A stretch of DNA of 64,000 nt, from contig DAOOQQ010000011.1 in the NCBI GenBank assembly GCA_035388825.1, positions 1 through 64,000 of the forward strand. Reading direction: 5' to 3'. Source of the DNA: MWAR01 sp035388825 (GTDB taxonomy: Bacteria; Muiribacteriota; Ozemobacteria; Ozemobacterales; Ozemobacteraceae). Position numbers and translations under genes: made by a program. The notes beneath the pieces are model-generated. The model did not search any database and was not told the DNA's origin. It worked only from the letters and a program-made list of their open reading frames with translations. This document shows, piece after piece, positions 7,870 through 16,657 of this stretch; the stretch's first letter is position 1; every line of letters starts with the position of its first letter.

Positions 7870-10673
7870 CAGGCAGCGCCCCCGGCCGCTTCACCCGCAT
7901 CGGCGCGCTCGATGATGCGCACGATGCCGGTCGTCCCGTCCATCTCGACCAGATCGCCCGTCTTCACACGCTTCGTGATGCCGGTGATACCGACGATCGC
8001 CGGCAGACCGAGTTCGCGGGCGACGATGACGGAGTGGGACAGCATGCTTCCCCGCTCGATCAGCAGCCCGGCCGCCGTCGCGAACAGGGGCACCCAGCCC
8101 GGATCGGTGCGGGCGGCGACGAGGATCTCCCCGTTGAGGTTCATGTCGTCGCTCGGGTTCAGGATCACTTTCACCCGCTTCCGCACGACACCGGAACAGC
8201 CGCCGATCCCCTGGAGCATGTTCGGGTCATCGCTCTGCTGCACCTTGAGGACGCTGCGGGTCAGATCGTTGGTGTAGACGATCCCCTTTGTCTCGATGCG
8301 GTCGGGCAGCTCTTCCATCGCTCGATACGCGGCGAATTCAGCCTTGCGCACGGCGGCCAGCTCGCGCAGCTTCTGGCTGACGGCAGTGCCGACGACATAC
8401 GACATGATCTCGTCCTTGTGCAGGTAGAACACGTCCTCGTGATGGTCGAGCACACCACGCTCGGCGAGGCGCCGGCCGATGCCGATGTAGATCCGGCGGG
8501 CCACGCCGTACATCTTCGTGCGGGCGAACCGCTGGTATTCGCGCACGGCGACGGCCTTCTTGGCATACTCGGTGACGAACTTCATGATCGGAAGCTTCGG
8601 AATGAAGCCCCACAGGGTCTGGTCCTTCAAAGCCTCCTCGACGCGCTTCTCTGCCTCCTCGCGCTTCTTCGCCTCCTGGCGGCCCGTGTCCTCCTCGGGC
8701 GGCAGGGGACCTGCGGCATAATTCTTCAGCATGCTGAAGAGGAACTCCGGCTTCTCGTTCAGCGAGGGCTCCTCGAGCTTGAGCTCGTTCATGGTGCGGT
8801 AGCCGAACTCGTCAAGATACGCCCGTATCTGCTGCGCCAGCTCCCGTTCCTCGACCGGGGCATCCGCCGCCGGCCCCGGAATGAACCGCCGGTGCAGGGC
8901 GGGGGCATCGAGGGTCTGGAACAGGCCCGCGAGGGGTGCATGGGCCTTGATGAACCGGGCCATTTTCTGCATGGCGCGCATGGGAAGCGTGCTCTCGACG
9001 TTCCCCTGCCCCGCCACGAGATCGTTCTGCAGCGCGTGATCGGCCCCCGGAATCCAGGATGCGATCAGGGATTTGAGGACGCCGTAGAAGATCATCGCCA
9101 TGAAATCGTTGATGATCGGCGCCTTCCAGTTGCCGAGCACCGTCGTGACAAGCTCGTTGTAGATGCCGACGAGCCGGTGTGCCGGCAGTTCGTCGAAGTC
9201 GCAGTCCTTGTATTTATTATACATTTTTGTATATATATCCATGAACTTTTTGACTTCGGCGTCGATACTCCAGAACTTCCAGGCAAGATTCACCCCGACC
9301 CAGCCCATGCGGGGCAGTTCGATCAGCCACCGCCGGAAGAAGCCCGCCTTCTGCTGTTCCTCGTGGGTCTCGGTCGAGAAATCGAAGGTCGCCTTGACCC
9401 CCATCATGCCTTCCATGAACCGGGCATTGAACGAGTAGCCGGGCAGCACCGAAACGAGGCGGTACCAGTTCTTCAGATTGTAGTAGATGCGCCCGTTGAG
9501 CAGACCGAGCATGTTCCCGAAATTGAAATCGTATTTCTTGATGATCTCCTCGGGGACGCCAAGCACCTGGCAGAACTGGACATAGACGTTATGATACGCG
9601 TTCAGCGCGAACGAGAAGGTGAGCGGGGTGGTGACGCCGGAGTAGCTCTCGACGATGTTCGAGTTGTCCCACAGGGTCACGTACGGCCGCTCCGACGGCC
9701 AGGGCTTGTCGATGGTCGTGATCGGCCGGGCCTGGAGAATTTTGACCCGCCCGTCGCGGCCGACCGCCCACTCGATGTCCTGCGGCACCCCATCATACTG
9801 CCGTTCGATCCGATGGCAGACGGCGGCGACGGCGCGCACCTGGGCCTCGGTGAGACTGGGCTTGTCCGCCTCGGCCACCGGCACCTTTTCCTCGATCGTG
9901 CCGTATCCCTGCTCCCGGTCGAACACGACCCGGTCCTCTTTGTGCGCGATCTCGGCGATGTCGATCGGATACTCGTCCCGCTTGATCACCACGAACCGGT
10001 CGGCATCGATGCTGCCCGACACGAGGCCCTCGCCCAGGCCCCAGACTGCGTTGACGAGGATCTCGTCCCCGTATTTCGTCTGGGGATTCACGGTGAAGGT
10101 GACGCCCGATGCGACCCCGTCGATCATCTCCTGGACGACGACGGCCATCGAGATGCCGTGCTGGGCGATGCCGCGCATGAACCGGTAGGAGACCGCCCGG
10201 TCGGAGTACATCGAGGCCCAGCAGTTCACGACGGCAAGCGCGATTTCGCTTTCGGTGCGGCAGAACAGGTAGGTGTCCAGCATTCCCGCGTAGGAGAACT
10301 CCTTCGAATCCTCGCCCAGCGCGCTGGAACGCACGGCGACGAACCCGTCGGTGCCGACCTGGTTCCGGAGTGATGAATATATTTCATCGGCGATATCCGG
10401 GGGGAGCGGATGGGCGCAGATGCAGTCCCGGACGATTTTCGACGTTTCGGCGACCCGGATCGGCGAGGAGCCGTCCAGCTGCCGGACCGCGGCGTCGAAC
10501 TCGGCACGGAATCCCGCGACGAACGCATCGAAGCAGCGGCTCGAGACGATGACGAAGGGAGGCACCTCGGCGCCCGCTTCGACCAGCCGCAGCAGGTTCG
10601 CTCCCTTGCCGCCCGCGATCGGGGCAGCGTCGGCATGGTTCATCGAGTTCGGGGAGATGATGCGTTGCGTCAT
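7869..10673 (-). CDS. PEP/pyruvate-utilising phosphotransferase, PEP-synthase/rifampin-phosphotransferase-like
   Basis: 934 residues. The N-terminal ATP-grasp-like domain (residues ~20-330: GGKGANLLRLVEAGAEVPPF, VRSSALGEDS, QEMIDGVASGVTFTVNP, DIEWAVGRDGRVKILQARPI) matches the PEP/pyruvate-binding domain. The C-terminal ~90 residues are the swivelling phosphohistidine domain with the catalytic His in GSMLSHSVIVARELGLPAIVG (His880). The ~450 residues between them do not look like the PEP-synthase TIM barrel. This layout (ATP-binding, variable middle, mobile His domain) is that of rifampin phosphotransferase and related enzymes, which phosphorylate small molecules with ATP. The substrate is unknown; being translationally coupled to an RND exporter and next to UbiA and TspO suggests a prenyl or lipid substrate. 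Confidence 0.75.
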   Translation of the reverse strand: MTQRIISPNSMNHADAAPIAGGKGANLLRLVEAGAEVPPFVIVSSRCFDAFVAGFRAEFDAAVRQLDGSSPIRVAETSKIVRDCICAHPLPPDIADEIYSSLRNQVGTDGFVAVRSSALGEDSKEFSYAGMLDTYLFCRTESEIALAVVNCWASMYSDRAVSYRFMRGIAQHGISMAVVVQEMIDGVASGVTFTVNPQTKYGDEILVNAVWGLGEGLVSGSIDADRFVVIKRDEYPIDIAEIAHKEDRVVFDREQGYGTIEEKVPVAEADKPSLTEAQVRAVAAVCHRIERQYDGVPQDIEWAVGRDGRVKILQARPITTIDKPWPSERPYVTLWDNSNIVESYSGVTTPLTFSFALNAYHNVYVQFCQVLGVPEEIIKKYDFNFGNMLGLLNGRIYYNLKNWYRLVSVLPGYSFNARFMEGMMGVKATFDFSTETHEEQQKAGFFRRWLIELPRMGWVGVNLAWKFWSIDAEVKKFMDIYTKMYNKYKDCDFDELPAHRLVGIYNELVTTVLGNWKAPIINDFMAMIFYGVLKSLIASWIPGADHALQNDLVAGQGNVESTLPMRAMQKMARFIKAHAPLAGLFQTLDAPALHRRFIPGPAADAPVEERELAQQIRAYLDEFGYRTMNELKLEEPSLNEKPEFLFSMLKNYAAGPLPPEEDTGRQEAKKREEAEKRVEEALKDQTLWGFIPKLPIMKFVTEYAKKAVAVREYQRFARTKMYGVARRIYIGIGRRLAERGVLDHHEDVFYLHKDEIMSYVVGTAVSQKLRELAAVRKAEFAAYRAMEELPDRIETKGIVYTNDLTRSVLKVQQSDDPNMLQGIGGCSGVVRKRVKVILNPSDDMNLNGEILVAARTDPGWVPLFATAAGLLIERGSMLSHSVIVARELGLPAIVGITGITKRVKTGDLVEMDGTTGIVRIIERADAGEAAGGAA

Positions 10674-10685
10674 CGGCGTGGCTCC

Positions 10686-11072
10686 TTATCGGTTCAGTGC
10701 GTAGAATCCGGCGTTCAGATACGTCGCGAAGCTCACCCAGAGCAGGTAGGGAACGAGCAGCAGCGCCGACACCGGATGTGTTTTCCAGAGACGGGTGATC
10801 AGGACGAGGAGGGTGCCAACCAAGGCCAGGATGTCAACCAGCGCAGCGCCGGGAACCTGGCAGCCGAAAAAAAGCGGCGTCCACGCCAGGTTGGAGGCGA
10901 CGTGAACGCCGATCAGGGCATGCATCCGGGCAGGGACGGCCCGCCCCTCGGCACGGTAATACAGCAAGAGGGAAGCGGCGATCATCAGATACAACACGGT
11001 CCAGACCGGTCCGAACACCCAACTGGGCGGCGTCAGAGGCGGCCTTCGGAGGGTCGCATACCAGGCATTCAT
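10686..11072 (-). CDS. TspO/MBR family membrane protein
   Basis: 128 residues from an ATG at 11072 with a ribosome site GGGAGAGGA. The first segment MNAWYATLRRPPLTPPSWVF, followed by GPVWTVLYLMIA, is the diagnostic TspO signature (W...L..P...PP.W.F.P.W), and the length is close to the usual ~150 residues. Further helices follow: NLAWTPLFFG, an Ala/Leu-rich helix, LLLVPYLLWVSFATYLNAGFY. TspO proteins bind porphyrins and sterol-like ligands and modulate tetrapyrrole or lipid metabolism. It sits 19 bases after the UbiA-like gene and 12 bases before the PEP-utilising gene, so it belongs to the same operon. Specific ligand unknown. Confidence 0.85.
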   Translation of the reverse strand: MNAWYATLRRPPLTPPSWVFGPVWTVLYLMIAASLLLYYRAEGRAVPARMHALIGVHVASNLAWTPLFFGCQVPGAALVDILALVGTLLVLITRLWKTHPVSALLLVPYLLWVSFATYLNAGFYALNR

Positions 11073-11091
11073 GGTCCTCTCCCTTCGTTCG

Positions 11092-12030
11092 TCACATCCC
11101 GGCCGTCCCGGCGGCAGCCCAGGCATTCCAGGCGCCGGCGACGATCGCCAGGTGGTAGGCCAGCAGATAGAAGGTGACCATGCCCCGGTACAGTTTCGCG
11201 CCGCCCGCAGTCGGCTTGAGGGCATAGACGCCCCCCGCAGCCAGGACGAGCAGGACGAGAGCTCCGGTGGCTCCCAGCAGCAGGCCCGGCAGCACGGGAA
11301 ACACCATCGCGCATGCTGCCCGCAGCAGCAGATAGCCGGCGAGCATGTTCCCGGCCAGCAGGGCGACGGCACCAGCCGGACGCAGACGCAGCGAGTACGA
11401 GTCGACGCCCTCGCGCTCCTCTTCCCGGCCGAAGGTCTTGCGGCCGAACTCGAAGACGTTGAACACGAACCAGTTGCCGAGAGCGAACCAGAGAAATCCC
11501 TCGCCGGCCATCACGAGCGGGCGGCCGGTCGCCATCGAAAACGACAGGAAGCCGAGGAGGGTCGCCGAGAACGTGTGCGTCACGGCATACAACTCCAGCT
11601 TCGGGCGCATCCAGTCGCCGATGAAGAACTCCATGCGCATCAGCAGGGTGAAACACAGGACCAGCACCATCGTCGTGAACGAGGGCCATCCCATATTTGC
11701 CGCTATAGCAAGCTCGGCCAGAATCACGAGCAGGGTCGCCGCACCGAACTCACCGAGGCCGATCAGCCCCCGCGCCAGCGGCCGGCCGGGATTGTGCTCC
11801 CGGTCGTAGGCGTAATCCTTCACTTCGTCGAACAGGCGCATGTGGAGAAACACGAGCCAGACGACGGCGAACCCGGCGGCGAGGCGCACCGGCTCGAAGG
11901 CGAAGCCCGGTTCGGAAGGCCGACCCATCAGGACGTTGGCGGCATAGAACGCCGCGACGGTGAGGGTGATGCCGACCGGCTCGTGCCGTTCGCGCAGGAA
12001 CTGCCACCAGCGCCCGATCATGGCAGCCAT
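11092..12030 (-). CDS. UbiA-superfamily prenyltransferase-like membrane protein
   Basis: A multi-helix membrane protein with the first Asp-rich motif of intramembrane aromatic prenyltransferases: RLFDEVKDYAYDREHNPGRP near residue 65 (D-E-x-x-D-x-x-x-D then N-P-x-R-P-L). A second conserved-looking block is FEFGRKTFGREEEREGVDSYS near residue 190, where the second diphosphate-binding motif should be; it is Glu-rich instead of DxxxD. Such enzymes attach a polyprenyl chain to an aromatic or other acceptor. The start at 12030 (MAAMIGRWWQ) is chosen because an upstream extension is Arg/Pro-rich with no sign of being coding; 12021 is an alternative. First gene of the operon UbiA-TspO-PEP enzyme-RND. 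Confidence 0.75.
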   Translation of the reverse strand: MAAMIGRWWQFLRERHEPVGITLTVAAFYAANVLMGRPSEPGFAFEPVRLAAGFAVVWLVFLHMRLFDEVKDYAYDREHNPGRPLARGLIGLGEFGAATLLVILAELAIAANMGWPSFTTMVLVLCFTLLMRMEFFIGDWMRPKLELYAVTHTFSATLLGFLSFSMATGRPLVMAGEGFLWFALGNWFVFNVFEFGRKTFGREEEREGVDSYSLRLRPAGAVALLAGNMLAGYLLLRAACAMVFPVLPGLLLGATGALVLLVLAAGGVYALKPTAGGAKLYRGMVTFYLLAYHLAIVAGAWNAWAAAGTAGM

Positions 12031-12283
12031 CTTTCTCTCGCGGCGGCGGTGCCCACATGCAGGGGGGCTTCCCGGTGAACGCCGGACCCGCCCCCGTCGG
12101 ACCAACCACTCGATGATGGATGATGGGACCTATCGCACTCGGACATGGTGCCTCTCTCCCTCCGGCTGCAGCATCATGGGTTCGTTCTCTCCGGACAGGC
12201 TACCATGGCCGGCATGGCAAACGCATCTGTTTTCCCCTGTCGCCGGAAAACCGGGAACAGGTGGAGCTCCTCCGCCGGTGTGG

Positions 12284-12289
12284 TATCAT
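12284..12289 (+). promoter_or_regulatory. Extended -10 element before the VOC gene
   Basis: TGTGGTATCAT ends at 12289, an extended -10 form (TG, one base, then TATCAT) 40 bases before the start codon. No good -35 box is visible. The same TGTGGTAT core occurs before glmM and the V-ATPase operon. Confidence 0.4.
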
Positions 12290-12328
12290 CGATCGGAAAA
12301 GCGAGTCACAGCGCCAAGGGAGGCGGAA

Positions 12329-12727
12329 ATGATCACGAACGTTCACTTCATCCTGTATGTCACGGAGCAGACGCGGGCGGCGGCGTTTTATCGCCAGGTT
12401 ATCGGCATCGCACCCCGGCTCGACGTTCCGGGCATGACCGAGTTCGACCTGCCGGGCGGTGCCGTTCTCGGCCTGATGCCCGAGCGGGGCATCAAGAAGT
12501 TGTTGGGGGCCTCGCTGCCCGATCCCGCGTGGGCGTCCGGCGCGCCGCGCGCCGAGGTGTATCTGATCGTGCGCGATCCGGCAAAAGCCCATGCGAACGC
12601 TCTGGCCGCCGGCGCCGCCGAACTCAGCCCGGTCCAGCCGCGTGACTGGGGCCACGAAGTCGGCTACAGCCTCGATCCCGACGGACACGTCCTCGCCTTC
12701 GCCCGCCCGCTTCCCGGTTCGAAGTGA
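12329..12727 (+). CDS. VOC (glyoxalase/bleomycin-resistance) family protein
   Basis: 132 residues with the paired beta-alpha-beta-beta-beta units of the vicinal-oxygen-chelate fold: ITNVHFILYVTEQTRAAAFY at the start and GYSLDPDGHVLAFARPL at the end. The first metal-ligand His is present at HFILYV, and the family's final metal-ligand position is occupied by Val or Ala, so a metal may not be bound in the usual way. Close to the small single-domain group that includes uncharacterised PhnB-like and antibiotic-resistance proteins. AAGGGAGG precedes the ATG. It is 48 bases upstream of the CoA-transferase and probably co-transcribed. Substrate unknown. Confidence 0.8.
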   Translation: MITNVHFILYVTEQTRAAAFYRQVIGIAPRLDVPGMTEFDLPGGAVLGLMPERGIKKLLGASLPDPAWASGAPRAEVYLIVRDPAKAHANALAAGAAELSPVQPRDWGHEVGYSLDPDGHVLAFARPLPGSK

Positions 12728-12775
12728 CCACCGATCCGACGCAGGCACACATATTATATCAATAGGATTACAACG

Positions 12776-14788
12776 ATGAGTGAGAGCACCAGCCAGGGTC
12801 CCCATCCCGTTTTCACGACGCTGAAAGCCCCGACGGGCACCAGCATTCCGCGCAGCAAGATCGTCACGGCCGCCGAGGCCGTCTCGATCATCCGTAACGG
12901 CGACACGCTCGTCACGGGCGGTTTCGTCGGCATCGGGTTTCCCGAGGATCTCGCGATCGCCCTCGAGACGCGGTTCCGGGACACGTCGGCACCGCGTGAT
13001 CTCACCCTGCTCTACGCGGCGGGCCAGGGCGACGGCGCCGAACGCGGCCTGAACCATTTCGGCCATGAAGGGCTCGTGAAACGGGTCATCGGTGGCCACT
13101 GGGGGCTGGTTCCAAAGCTGCAGAAGCTCGCCCTCGACGGCAAGATCGAAGCCTACAACCTTCCCCAGGGCGTCATCTCGCACATGTACCGCGACATCGC
13201 GGCCCACAAGCCCCGCACGATCACCCCGGTCGGTCTGGGCACATTCGTCGATCCGCGTCTCGGCGGTGGCCGCATCAACGACCGAACGACCGAGGAACTG
13301 GTCGAGGTGATGACGTTCGACGGCCGCGAGTATCTCGCCTACCGCACGTTTCCGGTGAACGTCGCCCTGCTGCGCGCCACGACGGCCGACCCCGAGGGCA
13401 ACATCACGATGGAGCGCGAGGCCCTCACCCTCGAGGCCCTTTCCATCGCGATGGCCGCGAAAAATTCGGGCGGCTTCGTCATCGTCCAGGTCGAGCGGAT
13501 CGCCGAGAGCGGCACCCTCAACCCTCGCCAGGTCAAGATTCCCGGCATTCTCGTCGATTGTATCGTGCTCGGGAAGCCCGAGAACCACTGGCAGACCTTC
13601 GCGACACCCTACAATCCGGCCTATTCCGGGGAAATCCGCGTCCCGATCAACTCGCTCGCCCCGATGCCGCTGTGCGATCGCAAGATCATCGCCCGCCGGG
13701 CCGCGTTCGAGCTGGAGCCCAACAGCGTCGTCAACCTCGGCATCGGCATGCCGGAAGGCGTGGCCGCGGTCGCGAACGAGGAGAAGATCATCGAGTTCCT
13801 GACCATGACGGCCGAGCCGGGCGTCATCGGCGGCGTGCCCGCCTCGGGCCTCGACTTCGGCGCAGGCACCAACACCTCGGCCATCATCGACCAGCCCTAC
13901 CAGTTCGACTTTTACGACGGCGGCGGCCTGGATGTCGCCTTCCTCGGACTCGCCCAGACCGACCGCGAAGGCAATCTGAACGTCAGCAAGTTCGGCCCGC
14001 GTCTCGCCGGGGCGGGCGGGTTCATCAATATCAGCCAGAATGCAAAAAAGGTCGTCTTCGTCGGCACCTTCACGGCCGGAAAGCTCGAGCTCGCCGTCGC
14101 CGATGGCAAGCTGCGCATCACCGGCGAAGGGAAAACGAAGAAGTTCCTCCAGCACGTCGAGCACGTCACCTTCAGCGGGAAACACGCCGTCGCGCGCCAG
14201 CAGCCGGTGCTGTACATCACCGAGCGCGCCGTGTTCCGCCTCTCCCCCGAAGGCATGGAACTGGTCGAAATCGCGCCGGGCGTCGATCTCGAACGGGACA
14301 TCCTCGCGCAGATGGAGTTCCAGCCGGTCATCAAGCAGCCGCCGCGCCTGATGGACCCCCGCATCTTCCGGGACGAGCCGATGGGGCTGCGCGATCAGCT
14401 CCTCACCGTCCCGCTCTCGGCCCGCCTCACGCTGAACGCGCAGCTCGGCGTGCTGTTCGTGAACTTCGAGGGGTACAACATCAAATCCGAAGCCCAGATC
14501 CTGCAGATCGAGCAGGCCGTCGCGGGCCTCGTCGGGCCGCTCGGCCGCCGCGTCAGCGCGATCGTGAATTACGACCATTTCACGATCTCCCCTGACCTGG
14601 TCGACACCTACTCGTCGATGGTCGAGCGCCTCATGCACACCCACTACACCAGCGTCACCCGCTACACCACCAGCGCTTTCCTGCGCGTGAAGCTGGGCGA
14701 AGCCCTGAGCGAACGCGGCGTCTCCCCCTACATCTACGAGAGCCGGGAAGAAGCCGAGCGCGCCCTGACCCATCTCAAGGGCTCCTGA
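12776..14788 (+). CDS. Fused-subunit class I acyl-CoA:acetate/3-ketoacid CoA-transferase with C-terminal extension
   Basis: Residues ~25-300 form the alpha half (VTGGFVGIGFPEDLAIAL) and ~300-520 the beta half, with LGIGMPEGVAAVANEE and the catalytic Glu in MTAEPGVIGGVPASG (Glu347). Class I CoA-transferases form a glutamyl-CoA thioester at this residue and swap CoA between short acids such as acetate, propionate or acetoacetate. Single-chain members are normally ~520 residues (propionate CoA-transferase type). Here ~130 more residues follow (from ~537), with pattern LFVNFEGYNIKSEAQILQ and VNYDHFTISPDL, perhaps a STAS-like or regulatory fold. The acetate-permease homologue 11 kb away may share the substrate. 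Ends in a strong hairpin. Confidence 0.8.
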   Translation: MSESTSQGPHPVFTTLKAPTGTSIPRSKIVTAAEAVSIIRNGDTLVTGGFVGIGFPEDLAIALETRFRDTSAPRDLTLLYAAGQGDGAERGLNHFGHEGLVKRVIGGHWGLVPKLQKLALDGKIEAYNLPQGVISHMYRDIAAHKPRTITPVGLGTFVDPRLGGGRINDRTTEELVEVMTFDGREYLAYRTFPVNVALLRATTADPEGNITMEREALTLEALSIAMAAKNSGGFVIVQVERIAESGTLNPRQVKIPGILVDCIVLGKPENHWQTFATPYNPAYSGEIRVPINSLAPMPLCDRKIIARRAAFELEPNSVVNLGIGMPEGVAAVANEEKIIEFLTMTAEPGVIGGVPASGLDFGAGTNTSAIIDQPYQFDFYDGGGLDVAFLGLAQTDREGNLNVSKFGPRLAGAGGFINISQNAKKVVFVGTFTAGKLELAVADGKLRITGEGKTKKFLQHVEHVTFSGKHAVARQQPVLYITERAVFRLSPEGMELVEIAPGVDLERDILAQMEFQPVIKQPPRLMDPRIFRDEPMGLRDQLLTVPLSARLTLNAQLGVLFVNFEGYNIKSEAQILQIEQAVAGLVGPLGRRVSAIVNYDHFTISPDLVDTYSSMVERLMHTHYTSVTRYTTSAFLRVKLGEALSERGVSPYIYESREEAERALTHLKGS

Positions 14789-14816
14789 AGCCGACCGCCA
14801 CGCGGGCGGAAAACAC

Positions 14817-14853
14817 GAACCGGCCCCCGGAAGCTCGTTCCGGGGGCCGGTTC
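14817..14853. terminator. Strong bidirectional terminator hairpin
   Basis: A perfect 16-base stem, GAACCGGCCCCCGGAA with its complement, and a GCTCG loop lies between the convergent CoA-transferase (+) and pseudopilin (-) genes. No long T-tract follows. Confidence 0.7.
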
Positions 14854-14875
14854 GCGTTCACGACGGAGGGAAACG

Positions 14876-15433
14876 TCAGGGCATGCTGGCGACGGGGAAG
14901 AAGCCTGCGGGGTCGGCGGCATTTCCCGTTTTCGTCGTCGACGGATGGATCGGGAGCGACCGCTCGATCACAACGGGCGGCGTGAGGGGCATGCTGAGGC
15001 GCATCCGGACTGTCTTGTTCCGGGAAGCGCCGCTGTCGAGCTCGATCGCATCGCATCGGGTCCTCGCGCCTGTCCAGAATCTGAACGTCTCGGTCCCCTC
15101 CTTTGCCCCTCGCTCGACCTCGCCGCGCGAGGGATAGGTGTCGTAGGTGACCGTCCCTTCAGGTCTGACGATGATGAGCGACATCTCCCCGCCGAGATGG
15201 TAATCGGTACGCCATTCGAGACAGCCGGCAAGGTCCTTTTCGAGACGGTTCGCCAGCCCCATGAACACCGTCTGGGCATGGATCTGTTCCGAGCCCGTCT
15301 TCGTCTGGCGGCCCAGTTTTGAAAAGATGCCCATGACCAGCCCCAGAAGCACCGCCGCGCCGAACAGGTAGGCCATCACCTCGACCAGGGAAAAGCCGCC
15401 GCGGCGCCCGTACCCGTCAGTTCGGAGGCGCAT
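14876..15433 (-). CDS. Prepilin-like protein (PilW/GspJ-like)
   Basis: 185 residues starting with a short basic leader and the type IV prepilin cleavage/methylation site GRRGGFSLVEVMAYLFG: Gly before the cleaved Phe, and Glu at mature position 5. After the ~20-residue hydrophobic helix comes a long globular part (LANRLEKDLAGCLEW, VTYDTYPSRGEVERG) rich in predicted strands, typical of minor pseudopilins of the GspJ/PilW group. Last gene of the cluster 19982-14876, its start overlapping the previous pilin-like gene by 17 bases. It would be processed by a prepilin peptidase encoded elsewhere. Confidence 0.8.
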   Translation of the reverse strand: MRLRTDGYGRRGGFSLVEVMAYLFGAAVLLGLVMGIFSKLGRQTKTGSEQIHAQTVFMGLANRLEKDLAGCLEWRTDYHLGGEMSLIIVRPEGTVTYDTYPSRGEVERGAKEGTETFRFWTGARTRCDAIELDSGASRNKTVRMRLSMPLTPPVVIERSLPIHPSTTKTGNAADPAGFFPVASMP

Positions 15434-15857
15434 AGGTGAACCCCTTGAGCGTCATCTTCCGTTTGGGCGCCGAAGAGGGCGCTCCAGGCATGCGGAACTG
15501 CGTCTCGACATCGATGAGCCGGTACCGCGGATCGGCGCCGGCGTTCACGTTCACGGCCATGTGATAGGTAACGCTGCCGACGTTGCGATCCCCATCCCAC
15601 CGCTGGAACACCTTCGTGAACGTCGCGTTCGAGGCATTGGCGATCTCCTCGAACCGCATCGACTGGAAATCCGCCATGCAGGAAAGCAGCTGCGCATTGG
15701 CCACAACGGAATCCCGCGCCGCGATCGAGACGCGCCGCGTGCTGACGAAATGCTTCACGAGCGGCATCAACAGCACGGCGAGAATGATCATGGCGACGAC
15801 GAGCTCGACGAGGGTGAACCCCCGTCGTCGTTCCTTCTGATCCGTTCCGGTATTCAT
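15417..15857 (-). CDS. Prepilin-like protein (PilV/GspI-like)
   Basis: 146 residues from the ATG at 15857, which has GGAAGTGGG upstream; an in-frame TTG five codons earlier overlaps this ribosome site and is rejected. RRRGFTLVELVVAMIILAVL is a full prepilin signal with Gly-1/Phe+1 and Glu5. The C-terminal part (VTYHMAVNVNAGADPRYRLI) is short and beta-rich, as in minor pseudopilins. Sits between the OmpA-like pair and the PilW-like gene on the same strand. Assembly genes (ATPase, platform, secretin) are absent from the window. Confidence 0.8.
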   Translation of the reverse strand: MNTGTDQKERRRGFTLVELVVAMIILAVLLMPLVKHFVSTRRVSIAARDSVVANAQLLSCMADFQSMRFEEIANASNATFTKVFQRWDGDRNVGSVTYHMAVNVNAGADPRYRLIDVETQFRMPGAPSSAPKRKMTLKGFTYAPPN

Positions 15858-15887
15858 GAAACCCACTTCCAAATAGTATATATATCG

Positions 15888-16613
15888 CTATTCTGAAATT
15901 TTGACGATGTCGACGCGCCTGTTTTTGGCCTGCTGTTCCTCGGTGTCCCCGGCATTTCCCCGTTGTCCCCGACCGACGTAGGTGATGCGGGTCGAGGGGA
16001 TGCCGTGGTCAACCAGCCAGCTTTTCACGGCATAGGCACGCTGGACCGAGAGAACGAAGTTGTAATCGACCGGTCCCCGGTAATCCGTGAAGCCCTCGAT
16101 CCGGATCTTCAGGGTCGGCCGGTTGCGCAGCATCGTGAGAATCGTGTTCAGCGCGGGAAGCGAGGCAGGTTTAATTTCCGCCAGGCTGAAATCGAAGAGG
16201 ATTCCGTCGACCGAAACCCGGCCGGAGGCATCCAGGTCCGAGGAGAGAGCTTCCCCGGCCATTCCGTCGATATTGACGTCGAAGCCGTCTTCCTTGTATT
16301 CGACGACCGACTGGGATTTCAAGGGCACCTGCGGCCGAGCAGCAGCGGGCGAGACGGCCGTCGTGGCCCCCGGGGCGGGACTGCCGACGATCCCGTCGAC
16401 GGCGGGATCACCGGCAGCCGGCATCGTCTGCGACGCCACCTCCGCGCGGGCGGGAACGAGCTGCACCTGCACCTCATTTCCCTGCTGGCCGAACGTGACA
16501 TCGTATCTTTTCGCCGGTTCTGCAGCCAGAGCCGGACTGACGCAAAGACTCCAGAAAACCAGGACAAGGGCTGCCCAGCGGCAGGATTTATGAATAGAAT
16601 ACAATATATTCAT
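15888..16613 (-). CDS. Secreted OmpA-family protein, copy 2
   Basis: 241 residues: signal peptide (AALVLVFWSLCVSPALAAEP), a linker carrying RYDVTFGQQGNEVQVQLVPA, a Pro/Ala-rich stretch, and a C-terminal OmpA domain from ~140 (VDGILFDFSLAEIKPASLPA, IRIEGFTDYRGPVDYNFVLS, RITYVGRGQRG, NRRVDIVKIS). OmpA domains bind peptidoglycan through an Asp and Arg; NRRVDI carries the expected Arg. There is no beta-barrel domain, so this is probably periplasmic. About half-identical to the neighbour at 16658-17407, so the two are a tandem duplication. Located among pseudopilin genes, suggesting a link between those structures and the cell wall. Confidence 0.85.
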   Translation of the reverse strand: MNILYSIHKSCRWAALVLVFWSLCVSPALAAEPAKRYDVTFGQQGNEVQVQLVPARAEVASQTMPAAGDPAVDGIVGSPAPGATTAVSPAAARPQVPLKSQSVVEYKEDGFDVNIDGMAGEALSSDLDASGRVSVDGILFDFSLAEIKPASLPALNTILTMLRNRPTLKIRIEGFTDYRGPVDYNFVLSVQRAYAVKSWLVDHGIPSTRITYVGRGQRGNAGDTEEQQAKNRRVDIVKISE

Positions 16614-16657
16614 AAGAGGCTCCTCCCATCCAGACTCACGAACACCCCATCATTGGT

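Noticed and set aside
8034..10373. A 779-codon plus-strand frame
   Set aside because: Antisense to the PEP-utilising enzyme; no start context or domain.
12200..14773. An 857-codon minus-strand frame
   Set aside because: It lies opposite the CoA-transferase, whose catalytic motifs are intact; the antisense product shows no recognisable motif.
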